Shown here in pieces: positions 1-9,362 of a stretch of 64,000 nucleotides of DNA. The stretch's first letter is position 1. Each line of letters starts with the position of its first letter. The notes below the pieces were generated by a model. It was not told the DNA's origin. It saw only the letters and a program-made list of their open reading frames with translations, and made no database searches. Location: positions 1-64,000 of the forward strand of contig NZ_WMEX01000007.1 in the NCBI RefSeq assembly GCF_009856365.1. Reading direction: 5' to 3'. Source of the stretch: Vreelandella halophila. GTDB taxonomy: Bacteria > Pseudomonadota > Gammaproteobacteria > Pseudomonadales > Oleiphilaceae. The position numbers were made by a program, and so were the translations under genes.

Positions 1-97
1 GGAACCACCTGATCCCATGCCGAACTCAGAAGTGAAACCGCCCAGCGCCGATGGTAGTGTGGGAGATCCCATGTGAGAGTAGGTCATCGTCAGGCTC
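1..97 (+). rRNA. rrf: 5S ribosomal RNA, 3' portion (truncated by window edge)
   Basis: The first bases match the conserved interior of bacterial 5S rRNA (CCATGCCGAACTCAGAAGTG, then CGCCGATGGTAGTGTGGGAG) and the sequence ends in the usual GTCAGGC 3' strand of helix I. The 5' end lies outside the window, so this is the last gene of a plus-strand rrn operon. The exact 3' end (about 96-98) is inferred from the partner-strand consensus. A terminator follows directly. Confidence 0.93.
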
Positions 98-105
98 CTA
101 TACCC

Positions 106-142
106 AAAGCCCCGCCGGCATCGCCGTGCGGGGCTTTTTTTT
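106..142 (+). terminator. rrn operon intrinsic terminator
   Basis: A perfect 10-bp stem (AAAGCCCCGC at 106-115 and GCGGGGCTTT at 128-137) is followed by a run of T. It lies just after the 5S gene and is a strong rho-independent terminator for the rRNA operon. Confidence 0.93.
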
Positions 143-295
143 GTGTGTGATAAAAGTCTCATTCCCCGCAATCGTTCTCTCCCTGAACGGACTCCGCTGA
201 AAAACTGCTGACTGATTCAAAGCATTGCCCGCCTGCCTGAGTATGCTGGATACAAGGAAATTCCCTCTCCCGTTTTCGGCTCAGGAGTTTGGCAA
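143..295. other. intergenic gap between rrn terminator and exported-protein cassette
   Basis: About 150 bases with no ORF that can be supported. A promoter for the downstream three-gene cassette must lie here or the cassette must be read from elsewhere, but no convincing -35/-10 pair was found. The only clear signal is an AGGAG ribosome-binding site at 283-287. Confidence 0.5.
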
Positions 296-1399
296 TTGAC
301 GGACAGAACCCTGAAAACGTCCATGAGTCTGATGATGCTCTTGCTTGCCGGTGTGCCGTCAGCCTGGGCGTCCGGCATGGAGCCCATGAGCAACCGGGAA
401 ATGGCTGACGTCCGGGGGCAGGGAGTCGGGATCGTCATGGAGGACTTTCGCTTTGCACACGGTCATGATCCGGCCAACAACCAGACATTCCGGTTGAGCG
501 GCATCACCAACCAGGCCGGAGAGGATGTCGAGGTACTGGTTGATCAGCTTTACATCGGAGGTGCTGGGAGCCAGCGGGGTGAGAGCCTGCAGACGGTCAA
601 CCTCGGGCGTCTGACCAACCCCTTCGGGATTGATCTGGTTGATGGTGATGGGATCGGCGGTGATGCAGCTGGTAAGGCGGTGTTTGAATACGCGGCTCCC
701 GAGAAGGTTGCACAGGCTGAGGGCGTCGCCTGTCTGCCAGGTGGGGCGGACACCGGCTGCGTGAGTCGTGCGCCGAATGCGGATCAGAACATCCGGGGCG
801 AACGCATGGATCTTGGTTTCGAGACAACGGTGCACTCTGGTACCGCTGTGGCGAAGTCGGTGAATATCCATGCCGAGAAGGCCGTTGTGGATGGCAGTTT
901 CATCCAGCTATGGGGGGCGACGTCTGACGATAGCCGACAGCAGCTGCGCGGTCGCATCCAGACCAACTTCTACACGCCCAGCCTGACGGTCAGTGCCTGC
1001 GAGCAGGGCGGAACCAATTGCAACACCGAGATCGCCTTCAATGATTTCATGATGGAGCTCGCCCTGGGCAACGAGCATCAGCCGCTCTTCATGGGCGTTC
1101 TGGGCGTAGGCCAGGAAGTAAAAACGGATGGTAAGACCGTTGCCGGCCCCGGTAACTTCCGTCTCGAGCTGAAAGCCATCAACAACGCCCGATCGCCGGC
1201 CCCCATCAATGACGCGGGCGACGGCTCCAGCGATGATAATGCCACCTACGATTTCTACAGCGATTATTACACCAACGATGAATACCGCAGCGACATAGAA
1301 GTCGGCAGTCTGGAGGTCGGTGGCCAGGACATGGGATCAACCAGGATGAAGGGGATGCTGTTCCAGAAACTGGATGTGACCACGAGGAGCCTGGACTGA
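296..1399 (+). CDS. exported protein with N-terminal L-x-x-V-x-G-Q motif (DUF6160/FilA-like), cassette gene 1
   Basis: 367 residues. The TTG start is chosen because AGGAG lies 8 nt upstream; an ATG at 323 would also give a signal peptide. A hydrophobic leader ends near PSAWA, and right after it comes MEPMSNREMADVRGQ, the same motif found at the mature N-terminus of the next two genes. The rest is a predicted beta-rich secreted protein with no catalytic motif I recognise. The motif resembles that of DUF6160/FilA-type surface proteins of Pseudomonas and Acinetobacter; that family name is from memory and not verified. Only 1 nt separates it from the next gene, so the three are probably one operon. 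Function unknown; a surface or periplasmic structural role is a guess. Confidence 0.8.
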   Translation: MTDRTLKTSMSLMMLLLAGVPSAWASGMEPMSNREMADVRGQGVGIVMEDFRFAHGHDPANNQTFRLSGITNQAGEDVEVLVDQLYIGGAGSQRGESLQTVNLGRLTNPFGIDLVDGDGIGGDAAGKAVFEYAAPEKVAQAEGVACLPGGADTGCVSRAPNADQNIRGERMDLGFETTVHSGTAVAKSVNIHAEKAVVDGSFIQLWGATSDDSRQQLRGRIQTNFYTPSLTVSACEQGGTNCNTEIAFNDFMMELALGNEHQPLFMGVLGVGQEVKTDGKTVAGPGNFRLELKAINNARSPAPINDAGDGSSDDNATYDFYSDYYTNDEYRSDIEVGSLEVGGQDMGSTRMKGMLFQKLDVTTRSLD

Positions 1400-1400
1400 T

Positions 1401-1970
1401 ATGGCGATTCAGGGAAATAGCATACGCAGGTTCATGGTCACAGCTGTCGTTGCCCTCGGTTGTGCTTCAAACGCTGTGGCCGAGATGGAATCGATGAGTG
1501 ACCAGGACCTCTCGGGAGTCAGTGGGCAGTATGGGGGCATGTCGCTCTCTGGCGATGTGACGTTCAATGAGTCCGGTGGTCCCCTTAAGGGGGAGGCTGT
1601 CGGGTTTGACTGCGGCGAGGGCGAGCGTTGTGGTGCCCGGATTGCCGCCCAGCTGAATCAGGGCGGTGGCTGGATTGTACTGGACGATCTGCAGGGAACC
1701 TTCGAGTTCATGGGGCTGACGCTGGCCACTCGGCTGATCAATGGGGACGATACGGGATTCGGGGGCGATGCAGGGGACTTCAACCGGGAAGTCATTGAGA
1801 TCGGCCTGCCGGAGACAGCCCGTTTTACGGATTTCAGCTACACCATGGCAACCAGTTCAACGGCCCGCCCCGGCGATAGTGATTTCCGTCAGGTTGATCG
1901 CCTGACAGTGGAAATGGGGGGCGACATGACCCTGGACGGTAATGCATTGATCTTCCCTACGGAGCCCTGA
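1401..1970 (+). CDS. small exported protein with the same L-x-x-V-x-G-Q motif, cassette gene 2
   Basis: 189 residues starting at ATG 1401, one base after the stop of the previous gene. A signal peptide of about 27 residues ends in SNAVA, followed by EMESMSDQDLSGVSGQ, clearly homologous to the mature N-termini of its two neighbours. The remainder is rich in Gly and Asp with alternating hydrophobic residues, as in beta-sheet secreted proteins; two Cys (in DCGEGERCG) could form a disulphide. No enzyme motif is visible. It is the shortest member of the tandem family and may be a minor subunit or a truncated paralogue. Confidence 0.78.
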   Translation: MAIQGNSIRRFMVTAVVALGCASNAVAEMESMSDQDLSGVSGQYGGMSLSGDVTFNESGGPLKGEAVGFDCGEGERCGARIAAQLNQGGGWIVLDDLQGTFEFMGLTLATRLINGDDTGFGGDAGDFNREVIEIGLPETARFTDFSYTMATSSTARPGDSDFRQVDRLTVEMGGDMTLDGNALIFPTEP

Positions 1971-1973
1971 GCC

Positions 1974-4190
1974 ATGAAGAAACAGGTACTCCATCGCTGG
2001 TTTTCTGCAGCAGGGATGGCGCTCTACGCGGCAACGGGCCAGGTGTGTGCCATGGAAGCCATGAACGATGCGGAACTGGCCGGTGTCCAGGGGCAGGCGG
2101 GCGTTACCGTCGAAATGGCCCACAAGGCCTCCATGGATCGTTTCAGCTATTTCACCAATGACAACGGGATACATCTGGAGGACATTCGGGTCGGGTCTGC
2201 CTCCGATCCTGAAGGTCGGGCGAGAAGGGACTATGAACTCGATCTGCTGAACGATGGCAGCCTTGAGATCGGGCTGGATATACAGGATGAGCGTGTGTCT
2301 GTGGGTGGTGTCTCGCTGGATGACAGTGGCGCCCGGAGCATGGGGGCCTTCTGGATGGATCGTGATATGGATGGCTTCTTTCGCATTACTCCTGGTGGTG
2401 CGGGTGGCTCTGCTGATGGATACACCTTCAATTTCGATTACGCGTTGAGTAATGGCCGTTTCGGCTATCGCACGAATGGTCATCAGTTGTTTCTCGATGA
2501 TGTATCCATGAATATCTCAACACCGGAAGGGGCCGGTCATACGCTTGATGTGATCGATGGAGCCATCCAGTACGTGGCGCCGACGGTTGGGGATATCACC
2601 ATAGGAGCAGTCCGTTACGCTGAACAGTCGACCAACATTCGAGGCGATCAGAGCGCGCTCGCCAGCATGGGGTCTTTTGAAGCCGATTTCGATTTTATTA
2701 CGGATTTCGAGATTCGTGGTGGTGGCGGTCGCCAGGGGGCCGAAGGGATACAGGTTAGCGCAGATACTACGCTCAATACCGCAAGCTTTCTTTACAGCAC
2801 CAACGGTTATGGGCTGCTTTATCAGGGAATATCCGGGGCCTCCAGTGTCCAGGACCTTCGTATCGAAGTAGGGGAGGATTTCACGGAGGAGGGCCGTCAG
2901 GGACTGGCCTTTACCCTGAACGGGGCCAGCTCCAGGGCGGAAGGCAATCTCAGCATTGATGACATCCGGCTGGGTGTTGATGCCGGAACCCGGGATGGCG
3001 GACGCAGCGTCGGTTCCGTGAACTTCAGCTGGCTTTACGAGAACCAGACCATCAATGGGGCAACTTTCGCTAATCAGGTCTACCTGATGGCCGGAGGTCA
3101 CCCGGATGCGGGCGACGAAGGGATGCGCTTCGCCTCTGAATGGAGCCTTGCGGATGCGGGGCTGACCTGGACGACCAACGGCAATTCTGTGCTTTTTGAC
3201 GGGATACAGTCCTGGGGGCGCGGTGATGTGACTGTCAACGTCACGGGCAATGAGGCACTGGGGGGCACGCAGTTCTACAAAGGGCTTCGGGTTGGTTTTG
3301 ATGGCATTTCCGGCGGCTACCGCATGGATGGGATTCGTGTCGGCTCCGAGGGCTCGGCAGAGGGAGCCGAGGTTCAGGCGGGAGCTGAGCTTCTGAGTGC
3401 CCTCGGGGTTTTCCGTTCCTTTGAATTCGGCAATATGGACGGGCAGTACACGCTGACTCCGGGCGGTCCGAATGGCGACGGGATCACCATCAACTCGGAC
3501 CTCTATATCGAGGATGGCCGTATCGGGTCCCTGACCGAGGCGTCTGGCCAGGGCGTCTGGGCGGACGACCTGTCTTACGAGGGGCACATCCGGGATATGA
3601 CGCTGGAAGTCGTTCAGAATGGTCTTCGTGTCGTGCAGGGAGAGGCATGGAGCACCATGGATGTGGGCAATCTGCGGGTAGGCGGCGCGGAAGATGGCGC
3701 CAGTTTCGGCCGCATCGTCTGGCAGCGCTACGGTCAGGACAGTGAGATGGTGATTACGGGGCCGGAAGGGCAGGAAGGGCTCAAACTGGCCCTTACGAGC
3801 ATCTTCAGTGAGGCGGTGGGCGATAAGCGTAACCGCTTCCTGTGGGAGACTGGCCGGACCACGGATGCGGAGGGCAACCCCCAGAATGGAACCGGGATGC
3901 AGTTGGTGCTCGACAACATACACACGTCCGATGGACTGGGTGCCGGCAACAATGATTTCGGGGTCCAGACGGAGTTGACGGTCGACGTCCGTGAAGCGGA
4001 TTCCGCTGATGGACTGCAACCAAGCTTCCATGTGAATACCCACACACGGTTCAGGGAGCTCAATGTCGGCCGTGTCAATCTTGTCCACAATGATGGCAGC
4101 GGCAACAGTTCCACGGCGACGGCGCTGCAGGGCGTCAGCATCCAGAACATGGATATGGAATCGAACCTGAACGCCACACCCATTCCCTGA
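1974..4190 (+). CDS. large exported repeat protein with L-x-x-V-x-G-Q motif, cassette gene 3
   Basis: 738 residues. Signal peptide 1-26 (ends QVCA), then MEAMNDAELAGVQGQAG. The mature protein contains about five imperfect repeats of 106-125 residues. Each opens with a Y/W-x-TN-G/D ... L-x-D/G-I/V box (residues 59, 165, 274, 399, and a degenerate one near 519) and carries a Gly-rich box (TPGG-like, near 139, 247, 371, 494, 593) later in the unit. Such repeats suggest an elongated beta-rich surface or periplasmic protein. It follows gene 2 by 3 nt. No adhesin, enzyme or transport domain was recognised. Antisense reading frames across it are codon-bias shadows. Confidence 0.8.
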   Translation: MKKQVLHRWFSAAGMALYAATGQVCAMEAMNDAELAGVQGQAGVTVEMAHKASMDRFSYFTNDNGIHLEDIRVGSASDPEGRARRDYELDLLNDGSLEIGLDIQDERVSVGGVSLDDSGARSMGAFWMDRDMDGFFRITPGGAGGSADGYTFNFDYALSNGRFGYRTNGHQLFLDDVSMNISTPEGAGHTLDVIDGAIQYVAPTVGDITIGAVRYAEQSTNIRGDQSALASMGSFEADFDFITDFEIRGGGGRQGAEGIQVSADTTLNTASFLYSTNGYGLLYQGISGASSVQDLRIEVGEDFTEEGRQGLAFTLNGASSRAEGNLSIDDIRLGVDAGTRDGGRSVGSVNFSWLYENQTINGATFANQVYLMAGGHPDAGDEGMRFASEWSLADAGLTWTTNGNSVLFDGIQSWGRGDVTVNVTGNEALGGTQFYKGLRVGFDGISGGYRMDGIRVGSEGSAEGAEVQAGAELLSALGVFRSFEFGNMDGQYTLTPGGPNGDGITINSDLYIEDGRIGSLTEASGQGVWADDLSYEGHIRDMTLEVVQNGLRVVQGEAWSTMDVGNLRVGGAEDGASFGRIVWQRYGQDSEMVITGPEGQEGLKLALTSIFSEAVGDKRNRFLWETGRTTDAEGNPQNGTGMQLVLDNIHTSDGLGAGNNDFGVQTELTVDVREADSADGLQPSFHVNTHTRFRELNVGRVNLVHNDGSGNSSTATALQGVSIQNMDMESNLNATPIP

Positions 4191-4247
4191 GGTGTTCCTT
4201 TCCCCTGCTGTGTTGGTTACCTTAGCCGGATCAGGCAAGGAGACCAC

Positions 4248-5222
4248 ATGCATCCCTATCCTCTGATCCACCTGCTGGCCGATGGCCAGCTCCATTCCGG
4301 TACTGAACTTGCGGGGCGGCTGGGTGTGAGCCGGACCGCTGTCTGGAAACAGCTGCGCGGGCTTGAGGAAATCGGTCTGGACGTTGAGTCCGTCCGCGGC
4401 AAGGGCTATCGGCTGGCTGAACCGCTGGATCTGCTGTCCCGGGAGTCGATCGAGCCGGCTCTGGCGGGTCTGAAGCCTCAGCCCGAACTGGCGCTGGAGC
4501 CAGTCGTTGAATCAACGAACACCCTCCTCATGGGTCATTCCGGTTATTCAGGGGTTCCCCGCGTGTGTCTCGCCGAGCAGCAGTTAAAGGGGCGCGGTCG
4601 CCGGGGGCGGGGGTGGGTCAGTCCCTTCGCCCGCAACCTCTATCTCAGCGTCGGTGTGGAAACCGATGCCGGGCCCGCAGCGGTCCAGGGCGTAACGCTA
4701 AGGGCGGGCCTCGGGGCGGTCCGGGCCCTGGCGGGGCTTGGTATAGAGGGACTGGGGATCAAGTGGCCCAATGATCTTTGGCTCAATGGCCGCAAGGTGG
4801 CGGGCATTCTGACGGAGCTTCAGGGATCGGCCCAGGATGAACTCAGACTCGTGATCGGGCTGGGCCTGAATGTCTATATGACGGAATCGGAAACCGCGAT
4901 TGACCAGCCCTGGACATCCCTGGCCAAAGAGGGGCAGGTGCCAGAGGGGGGGCGCAACCGTTTGGCTGTTGCATTGATTGAGGGAATCCTGGCCTCGGTG
5001 GTCGATCTCGGGTTCGGGCCGGATCCGGCCGTTCCCGCGGAGTGGGCACACTATGATGTGTTACGGGGCCGGCAGGTGGCCGTCAGGGGCAGGGATTGTC
5101 GAGGCATCGGTGATGGCATTGATGCGTCCGGGCAACTTCGGCTGCGGACGGCGGATGGCGAAGTGATACTCCTGAATGCCGGAGAGGTGAGTCTGGAGGT
5201 CCCGATTGATTCTGCAGGTTGA
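4248..5222 (+). CDS. birA: bifunctional biotin--[acetyl-CoA-carboxylase] ligase / biotin operon repressor
   Basis: 324 residues, ATG start with AAGGAG 5 nt upstream. An N-terminal winged HTH (about residues 8-55, with GVSRTAVWKQLRGLEE) precedes the catalytic domain, with the biotinyl-AMP loop GRGRRGRGW (115-123) and the KWPNDLWLNGRKVAG block (172-186) whose second Lys is the conserved catalytic lysine. The C-terminal SH3-like domain ends near 320. It activates biotin with ATP, transfers it to the carboxyl carrier protein of acetyl-CoA carboxylase, and as a holo-repressor can bind bio operators. Its end overlaps the coaX start, a common gammaproteobacterial pairing. Confidence 0.96.
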   Translation: MHPYPLIHLLADGQLHSGTELAGRLGVSRTAVWKQLRGLEEIGLDVESVRGKGYRLAEPLDLLSRESIEPALAGLKPQPELALEPVVESTNTLLMGHSGYSGVPRVCLAEQQLKGRGRRGRGWVSPFARNLYLSVGVETDAGPAAVQGVTLRAGLGAVRALAGLGIEGLGIKWPNDLWLNGRKVAGILTELQGSAQDELRLVIGLGLNVYMTESETAIDQPWTSLAKEGQVPEGGRNRLAVALIEGILASVVDLGFGPDPAVPAEWAHYDVLRGRQVAVRGRDCRGIGDGIDASGQLRLRTADGEVILLNAGEVSLEVPIDSAG

Positions 5223-5940
5223 TGCGGGGAATTCCCGGGTCCACTGGCGCTGTCTTGATATGGACCGCTTGGTCATCGCCCGGGGTGATCAGCCATGGGA
5301 GACGATCGGATCCGACGGCATTGCGGGCGTGGACTCTGACAGGCTGGCGTGGCTGGAGTTTGCCTCGGTTGCCGGCGACCGGGCCAATCAACTGAAAGCC
5401 AACCTGGTTTCCGGCAACCACGTGCGGGTTATGGAGTTTGCGGCTTCCCGCCGTCAGTGTGGTGTGGTCAATGCGTATAATGATCCCGCCCAGATGGGGG
5501 TTGATCGATGGCTGGCGATGCTTGGGGCGTACAGTACCTGGGAGGGCCCGATTACGGTTCTTGATGCCGGAACGGCGATCACCGTTGACCATGTGGACGC
5601 TTCGGGTAATCATCAGGGTGGCTATATCCTTCCAGGTGGGGCTCTCATGGCGCAGTCGCTTGGCGCGGGAACCTCGGGGGTGCGCCCGGAAGCGGTTGCC
5701 GGTGCCGACACTGCGCCCGGCATAACAACATCCGAGTGTGTTCATCACGGCATAGCCTGGCTCATGCAGGCCCTGGTGGCCCGAAGCGCTGATTACTGGC
5801 AGGGTCGTGGCACCATGATCGTGACCGGTGGGGATGCTGCGGCTGCAGCGTCGGGTTTGCCGCCGGAGCAGGTTGTAGAGCCGGACCTGGTGTTCCTGGG
5901 CATGGATGCGGTCATGGCTGAAGCCAGGGGCAGTCGCTGA
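5206..5940 (+). CDS. coaX: type III pantothenate kinase
   Basis: 244 residues. It phosphorylates pantothenate, the first step of coenzyme A synthesis. ASKHA-fold signatures are clear: phosphate-1 motif DAGNS at residues 6-10, the PAQMGVDRWLAMLGA block, and VLDAGTAITVDHVD with the second conserved Asp. The start is TTG at 5206, supported by GGAGG just upstream, and it overlaps the end of birA by 17 nt, implying translational coupling. Type III kinases are insensitive to CoA feedback and use K+ or NH4+; that is family knowledge. Confidence 0.95.
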   Translation: MILQVDAGNSRVHWRCLDMDRLVIARGDQPWETIGSDGIAGVDSDRLAWLEFASVAGDRANQLKANLVSGNHVRVMEFAASRRQCGVVNAYNDPAQMGVDRWLAMLGAYSTWEGPITVLDAGTAITVDHVDASGNHQGGYILPGGALMAQSLGAGTSGVRPEAVAGADTAPGITTSECVHHGIAWLMQALVARSADYWQGRGTMIVTGGDAAAAASGLPPEQVVEPDLVFLGMDAVMAEARGSR

Positions 5941-5956
5941 AACACGGGAGTCTGGT

Positions 5957-6130
5957 GTGCGGATTCTTTTCGGGGTACTCGTTATCGCCAATCTGGCCGT
6001 CTTTCTGCTGGCCGCACGCCTGCCAGCACCGGAGTCGGGTAATGTGCCCAAGGCCAATATACCAAGGGTGGAACCGATCCGGACCATTGAAGCAAAAGAG
6101 GGTGTTGCAAAGCCGCCGCAAAATCCTTAG
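5957..6130 (+). pseudogene. short membrane-anchor ORF, probable remnant of the coaX-linked SPOR-domain gene
   Basis: A GTG start with CGGGAG upstream gives 57 residues: one N-terminal transmembrane helix (about VRILFGVLVIANLAVFLLA) and a short polar tail. In related genomes coaX is followed by a longer protein with the same kind of N-terminus and a C-terminal peptidoglycan-binding SPOR domain. Here the SPOR part is absent; the stop falls inside the -10 element of the tRNA-tuf promoter. It may be a truncated relic or a genuine small membrane protein; sequence alone cannot decide. Confidence 0.55.
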
Positions 6131-6133
6131 GAT
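6105..6133 (+). promoter_or_regulatory. sigma-70 promoter candidate for tRNA(Thr-Tyr-Gly-Thr)-tuf unit
   Basis: TTGCAA at 6105-6110, a 17-nt spacer, and TAGGAT at 6128-6133, about 28 nt before the first tRNA. The bases after the -10 box are C/G-rich (CTGCCCTCGC), as in stringently controlled stable-RNA promoters. The promoter overlaps the 3' end of the small upstream ORF. Confidence 0.65.
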
Positions 6134-6160
6134 ACTGCCCTCGCTGATTGGCGATACACA

Positions 6161-6236
<76 letters not shown>

Positions 6237-6283
6237 GATCAGCACCGTTTTTAAGCAGAAGGCCTGCGGGTCGGCTGCGAGAC

Positions 6284-6367
6284 GGAGGGGTTCCCGAGTG
6301 GTCAAAGGGATCAGACTGTAAATCTGACGCGAGAGCTTCGCAGGTTCGAATCCTGCCCCCTCCACCA
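6284..6367 (+). tRNA. tRNA-Tyr (anticodon GTA)
   Basis: An 84-nt class II tRNA with long variable arm. Acceptor GGAGGGG pairs with CCCCTCC, anticodon loop CTGTAAA gives GTA, T-arm GGTTCGAATCC, encoded ACCA end. Second member of the cotranscribed tRNA cluster. Confidence 0.97.
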
Positions 6368-6373
6368 TATTTT

Positions 6374-6448
<75 letters not shown>

Positions 6449-6459
6449 GGTTGTCGAGG

Positions 6460-6534
6460 GCTCATGTAGCTCAGTGGTAGAGCACACCCTTGGTAAGGGT
6501 GAGGTCGGCGGTTCAAGTCCGCCCATGAGCTCCA
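6460..6534 (+). tRNA. tRNA-Thr (anticodon GGT)
   Basis: 75 nt. Acceptor GCTCATG pairs with CATGAGC, anticodon stem CACCC/GGGTG encloses TTGGTAA with GGT, T-loop TTCAAGT, encoded CCA end. It lies 64 nt before tuf copy 1. Confidence 0.97.
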
Positions 6535-6598
6535 GTTCTAAGGCTGAAGGCTGGCTGTAACATAACGAAGAAAGGCAACGGCGCGGGAGATAGGTCAA

Positions 6599-7792
<1,194 letters not shown>

Positions 7793-7808
7793 TACAAAGT
7801 TTCGGTGC

Positions 7809-7884
<76 letters not shown>

Positions 7885-7914
7885 TTTATTTCGGCACCCA
7901 CAAAGTTGAACCCT

Positions 7915-8283
7915 ATGGAATCCAGTTCCAGAGAGGCGACGACCCGCTTTGACACCGCAAAGTGGGTCGTCGTTGTTGCTTTGGTGGCGGCAGGTGTAGC
8001 CGGCAACCATTACTACGGGGGCGAGTCGCTTCTTTACCGTACACTGGCGCTGGTGGCGCTGGCGCTTGTTGCCGGCGCTGTTGCGCTGCAGACGGGAAAG
8101 GGGCGTCAGCTGGCCCGGGTTATGAGAGAGGCCAAGGTCGAGATCCGCAAGGTGGTCTGGCCGACCCGTCAGGAGCTCCTTCAGACAACGGCCATTGTAC
8201 TTGGCTTTGTGCTGCTGGTGGCATTGATCCTGTGGGGGATGGATTCTCTGGTGGCGTGGATTGTCTCAAGTTTGATCGGTTAA
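7915..8283 (+). CDS. secE: preprotein translocase subunit SecE
   Basis: 122 residues from ATG 7915. It is the small essential subunit that clamps SecY in the inner membrane. Three hydrophobic helices are visible (about 17-33, 41-60, 93-112), the long gammaproteobacterial form. The conserved amphipathic stretch before the last helix ([12 protein letters not shown]) is the SecE signature. The start is taken at this ATG because in-frame codons upstream run into tRNA-Trp. nusG follows 13 nt later, as in most bacteria. Confidence 0.96.
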   Translation: MESSSREATTRFDTAKWVVVVALVAAGVAGNHYYGGESLLYRTLALVALALVAGAVALQTGKGRQLARVMREAKVEIRKVVWPTRQELLQTTAIVLGFVLLVALILWGMDSLVAWIVSSLIG

Positions 8284-8296
8284 CAGAGAGCGGCAC

Positions 8297-8830
8297 ATGG
8301 CGAAACGCTGGTACGTGATTCACGCCTATTCCGGCTTCGAAAAGCATGTCATGCGGTCCCTCAGGGAACGGGTGCAGCTCAACAACATGGACGATCTTTT
8401 CGGTGAGATTCTCGTGCCCACCGAAGAGGTCGTTGAAATGCGTGAAGGCAAGAAACGCAAGAGCGAGCGCAAGTTCTATCCGGGGTACGTGCTGGTCCAG
8501 ATGGAGATGACCGACGAGACCTGGCACCTGGTCAAGAGTACTCCCAGGGTTATGGGTTTCATTGGCGGCACACCGGATAAGCCGGCACCGATCAGCGAGA
8601 AGGAGGCAGACGCCATTCTTCAGCGTGTCGAAACCGGCGCCGAGCAGCCCAAGCCCAAGACCCTGTTTGAGCCGGGCGAGATTGTCCGTGTCATCGAGGG
8701 TCCGTTTGCGGACTTTAATGGCGTGGTTGAGGAAGTCGACTACGACAAGAGCCGTGTCAAAGTAGCGGTTCTGATTTTCGGCCGGTCCACGCCGGTCGAA
8801 CTGGAATTTGGCCAGGTCGAGAAAGACTGA
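8297..8830 (+). CDS. nusG: transcription termination/antitermination protein NusG
   Basis: 177 residues. It binds the RNA polymerase clamp helices, suppresses pausing, and links polymerase to Rho or to the ribosome through S10. The N-terminal NGN domain begins [13 protein letters not shown]; the C-terminal KOW domain contains [19 protein letters not shown]. The length is close to E. coli NusG (181). It is followed by a hairpin-containing gap before the L11 operon. Confidence 0.97.
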   Translation: MAKRWYVIHAYSGFEKHVMRSLRERVQLNNMDDLFGEILVPTEEVVEMREGKKRKSERKFYPGYVLVQMEMTDETWHLVKSTPRVMGFIGGTPDKPAPISEKEADAILQRVETGAEQPKPKTLFEPGEIVRVIEGPFADFNGVVEEVDYDKSRVKVAVLIFGRSTPVELEFGQVEKD

Positions 8831-8843
8831 AGGCCATCTGGAG

Positions 8844-8879
8844 AAGGGCACGTGGGCCTGTCAGGTGCCACGTGCCTTT
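8844..8879 (+). terminator. hairpin between nusG and rplK (attenuator or L11-operon leader element)
   Basis: AAGGGCACGTGG at 8844-8855 can pair with CCACGTGCCTTT at 8868-8879, a stem of 8 Watson-Crick pairs extended by near-matches, followed by CTGTCTC rather than a clean T-run. It could be a weak terminator after nusG or part of the rplK-rplA leader, where L1 autoregulates in E. coli. Confidence 0.5.
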
Positions 8880-8929
8880 CTGTCTCAACGGGGAGCCAGT
8901 AAGGCGTTTGAACCCATCAGGAGGTTATC

Positions 8930-9361
8930 GTGGCTAAGAAAATCGAAGCTTATATCAAGCTGCAGGTCGCCGCGGGCAAGGCCAATCCGAGTCCCCCCGT
9001 GGGTCCGGCTCTGGGTCAGCACGGCCTGAACATCATGGAGTTCTGCAAGGCATTCAACGCCGAAACGCAGGACATGGAGCCCGGACTGCCGACACCGGTA
9101 GTCATCACGGTCTACAGTGACCGCAGCTTCACCTTTGTCACCAAGACGCCGCCGGCGCCGGTGCTGCTCAAGAAGGCAGCAGGCATCTCTACCGGCTCGG
9201 GCAAGCCCAACACCGACAAGGTGGGCAAGGTGACCCGGGAACAGCTGGAAGAGATCGTGAAAGCCAAAGAGCCTGATCTGACGGCCGCTGATATGGACGC
9301 TGCAGTGCGTACCATTGCAGGCACGGCACGCAGTATGGGCCTGAATGTGGAGGGGCTCTGA
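8930..9361 (+). CDS. rplK: 50S ribosomal protein L11
   Basis: 143 residues, GTG start preceded by AGGAGG 5 nt upstream. L11 forms the GTPase-associated centre with 23S rRNA and L10, and is needed for RelA activation. The N-terminal [29 protein letters not shown] is the hallmark proline-rich region (thiostrepton-binding site); the C-terminal RNA-binding domain follows. rplA begins 1 nt after its stop. Confidence 0.98.
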   Translation: MAKKIEAYIKLQVAAGKANPSPPVGPALGQHGLNIMEFCKAFNAETQDMEPGLPTPVVITVYSDRSFTFVTKTPPAPVLLKKAAGISTGSGKPNTDKVGKVTREQLEEIVKAKEPDLTAADMDAAVRTIAGTARSMGLNVEGL

Positions 9362-9362
9362 G

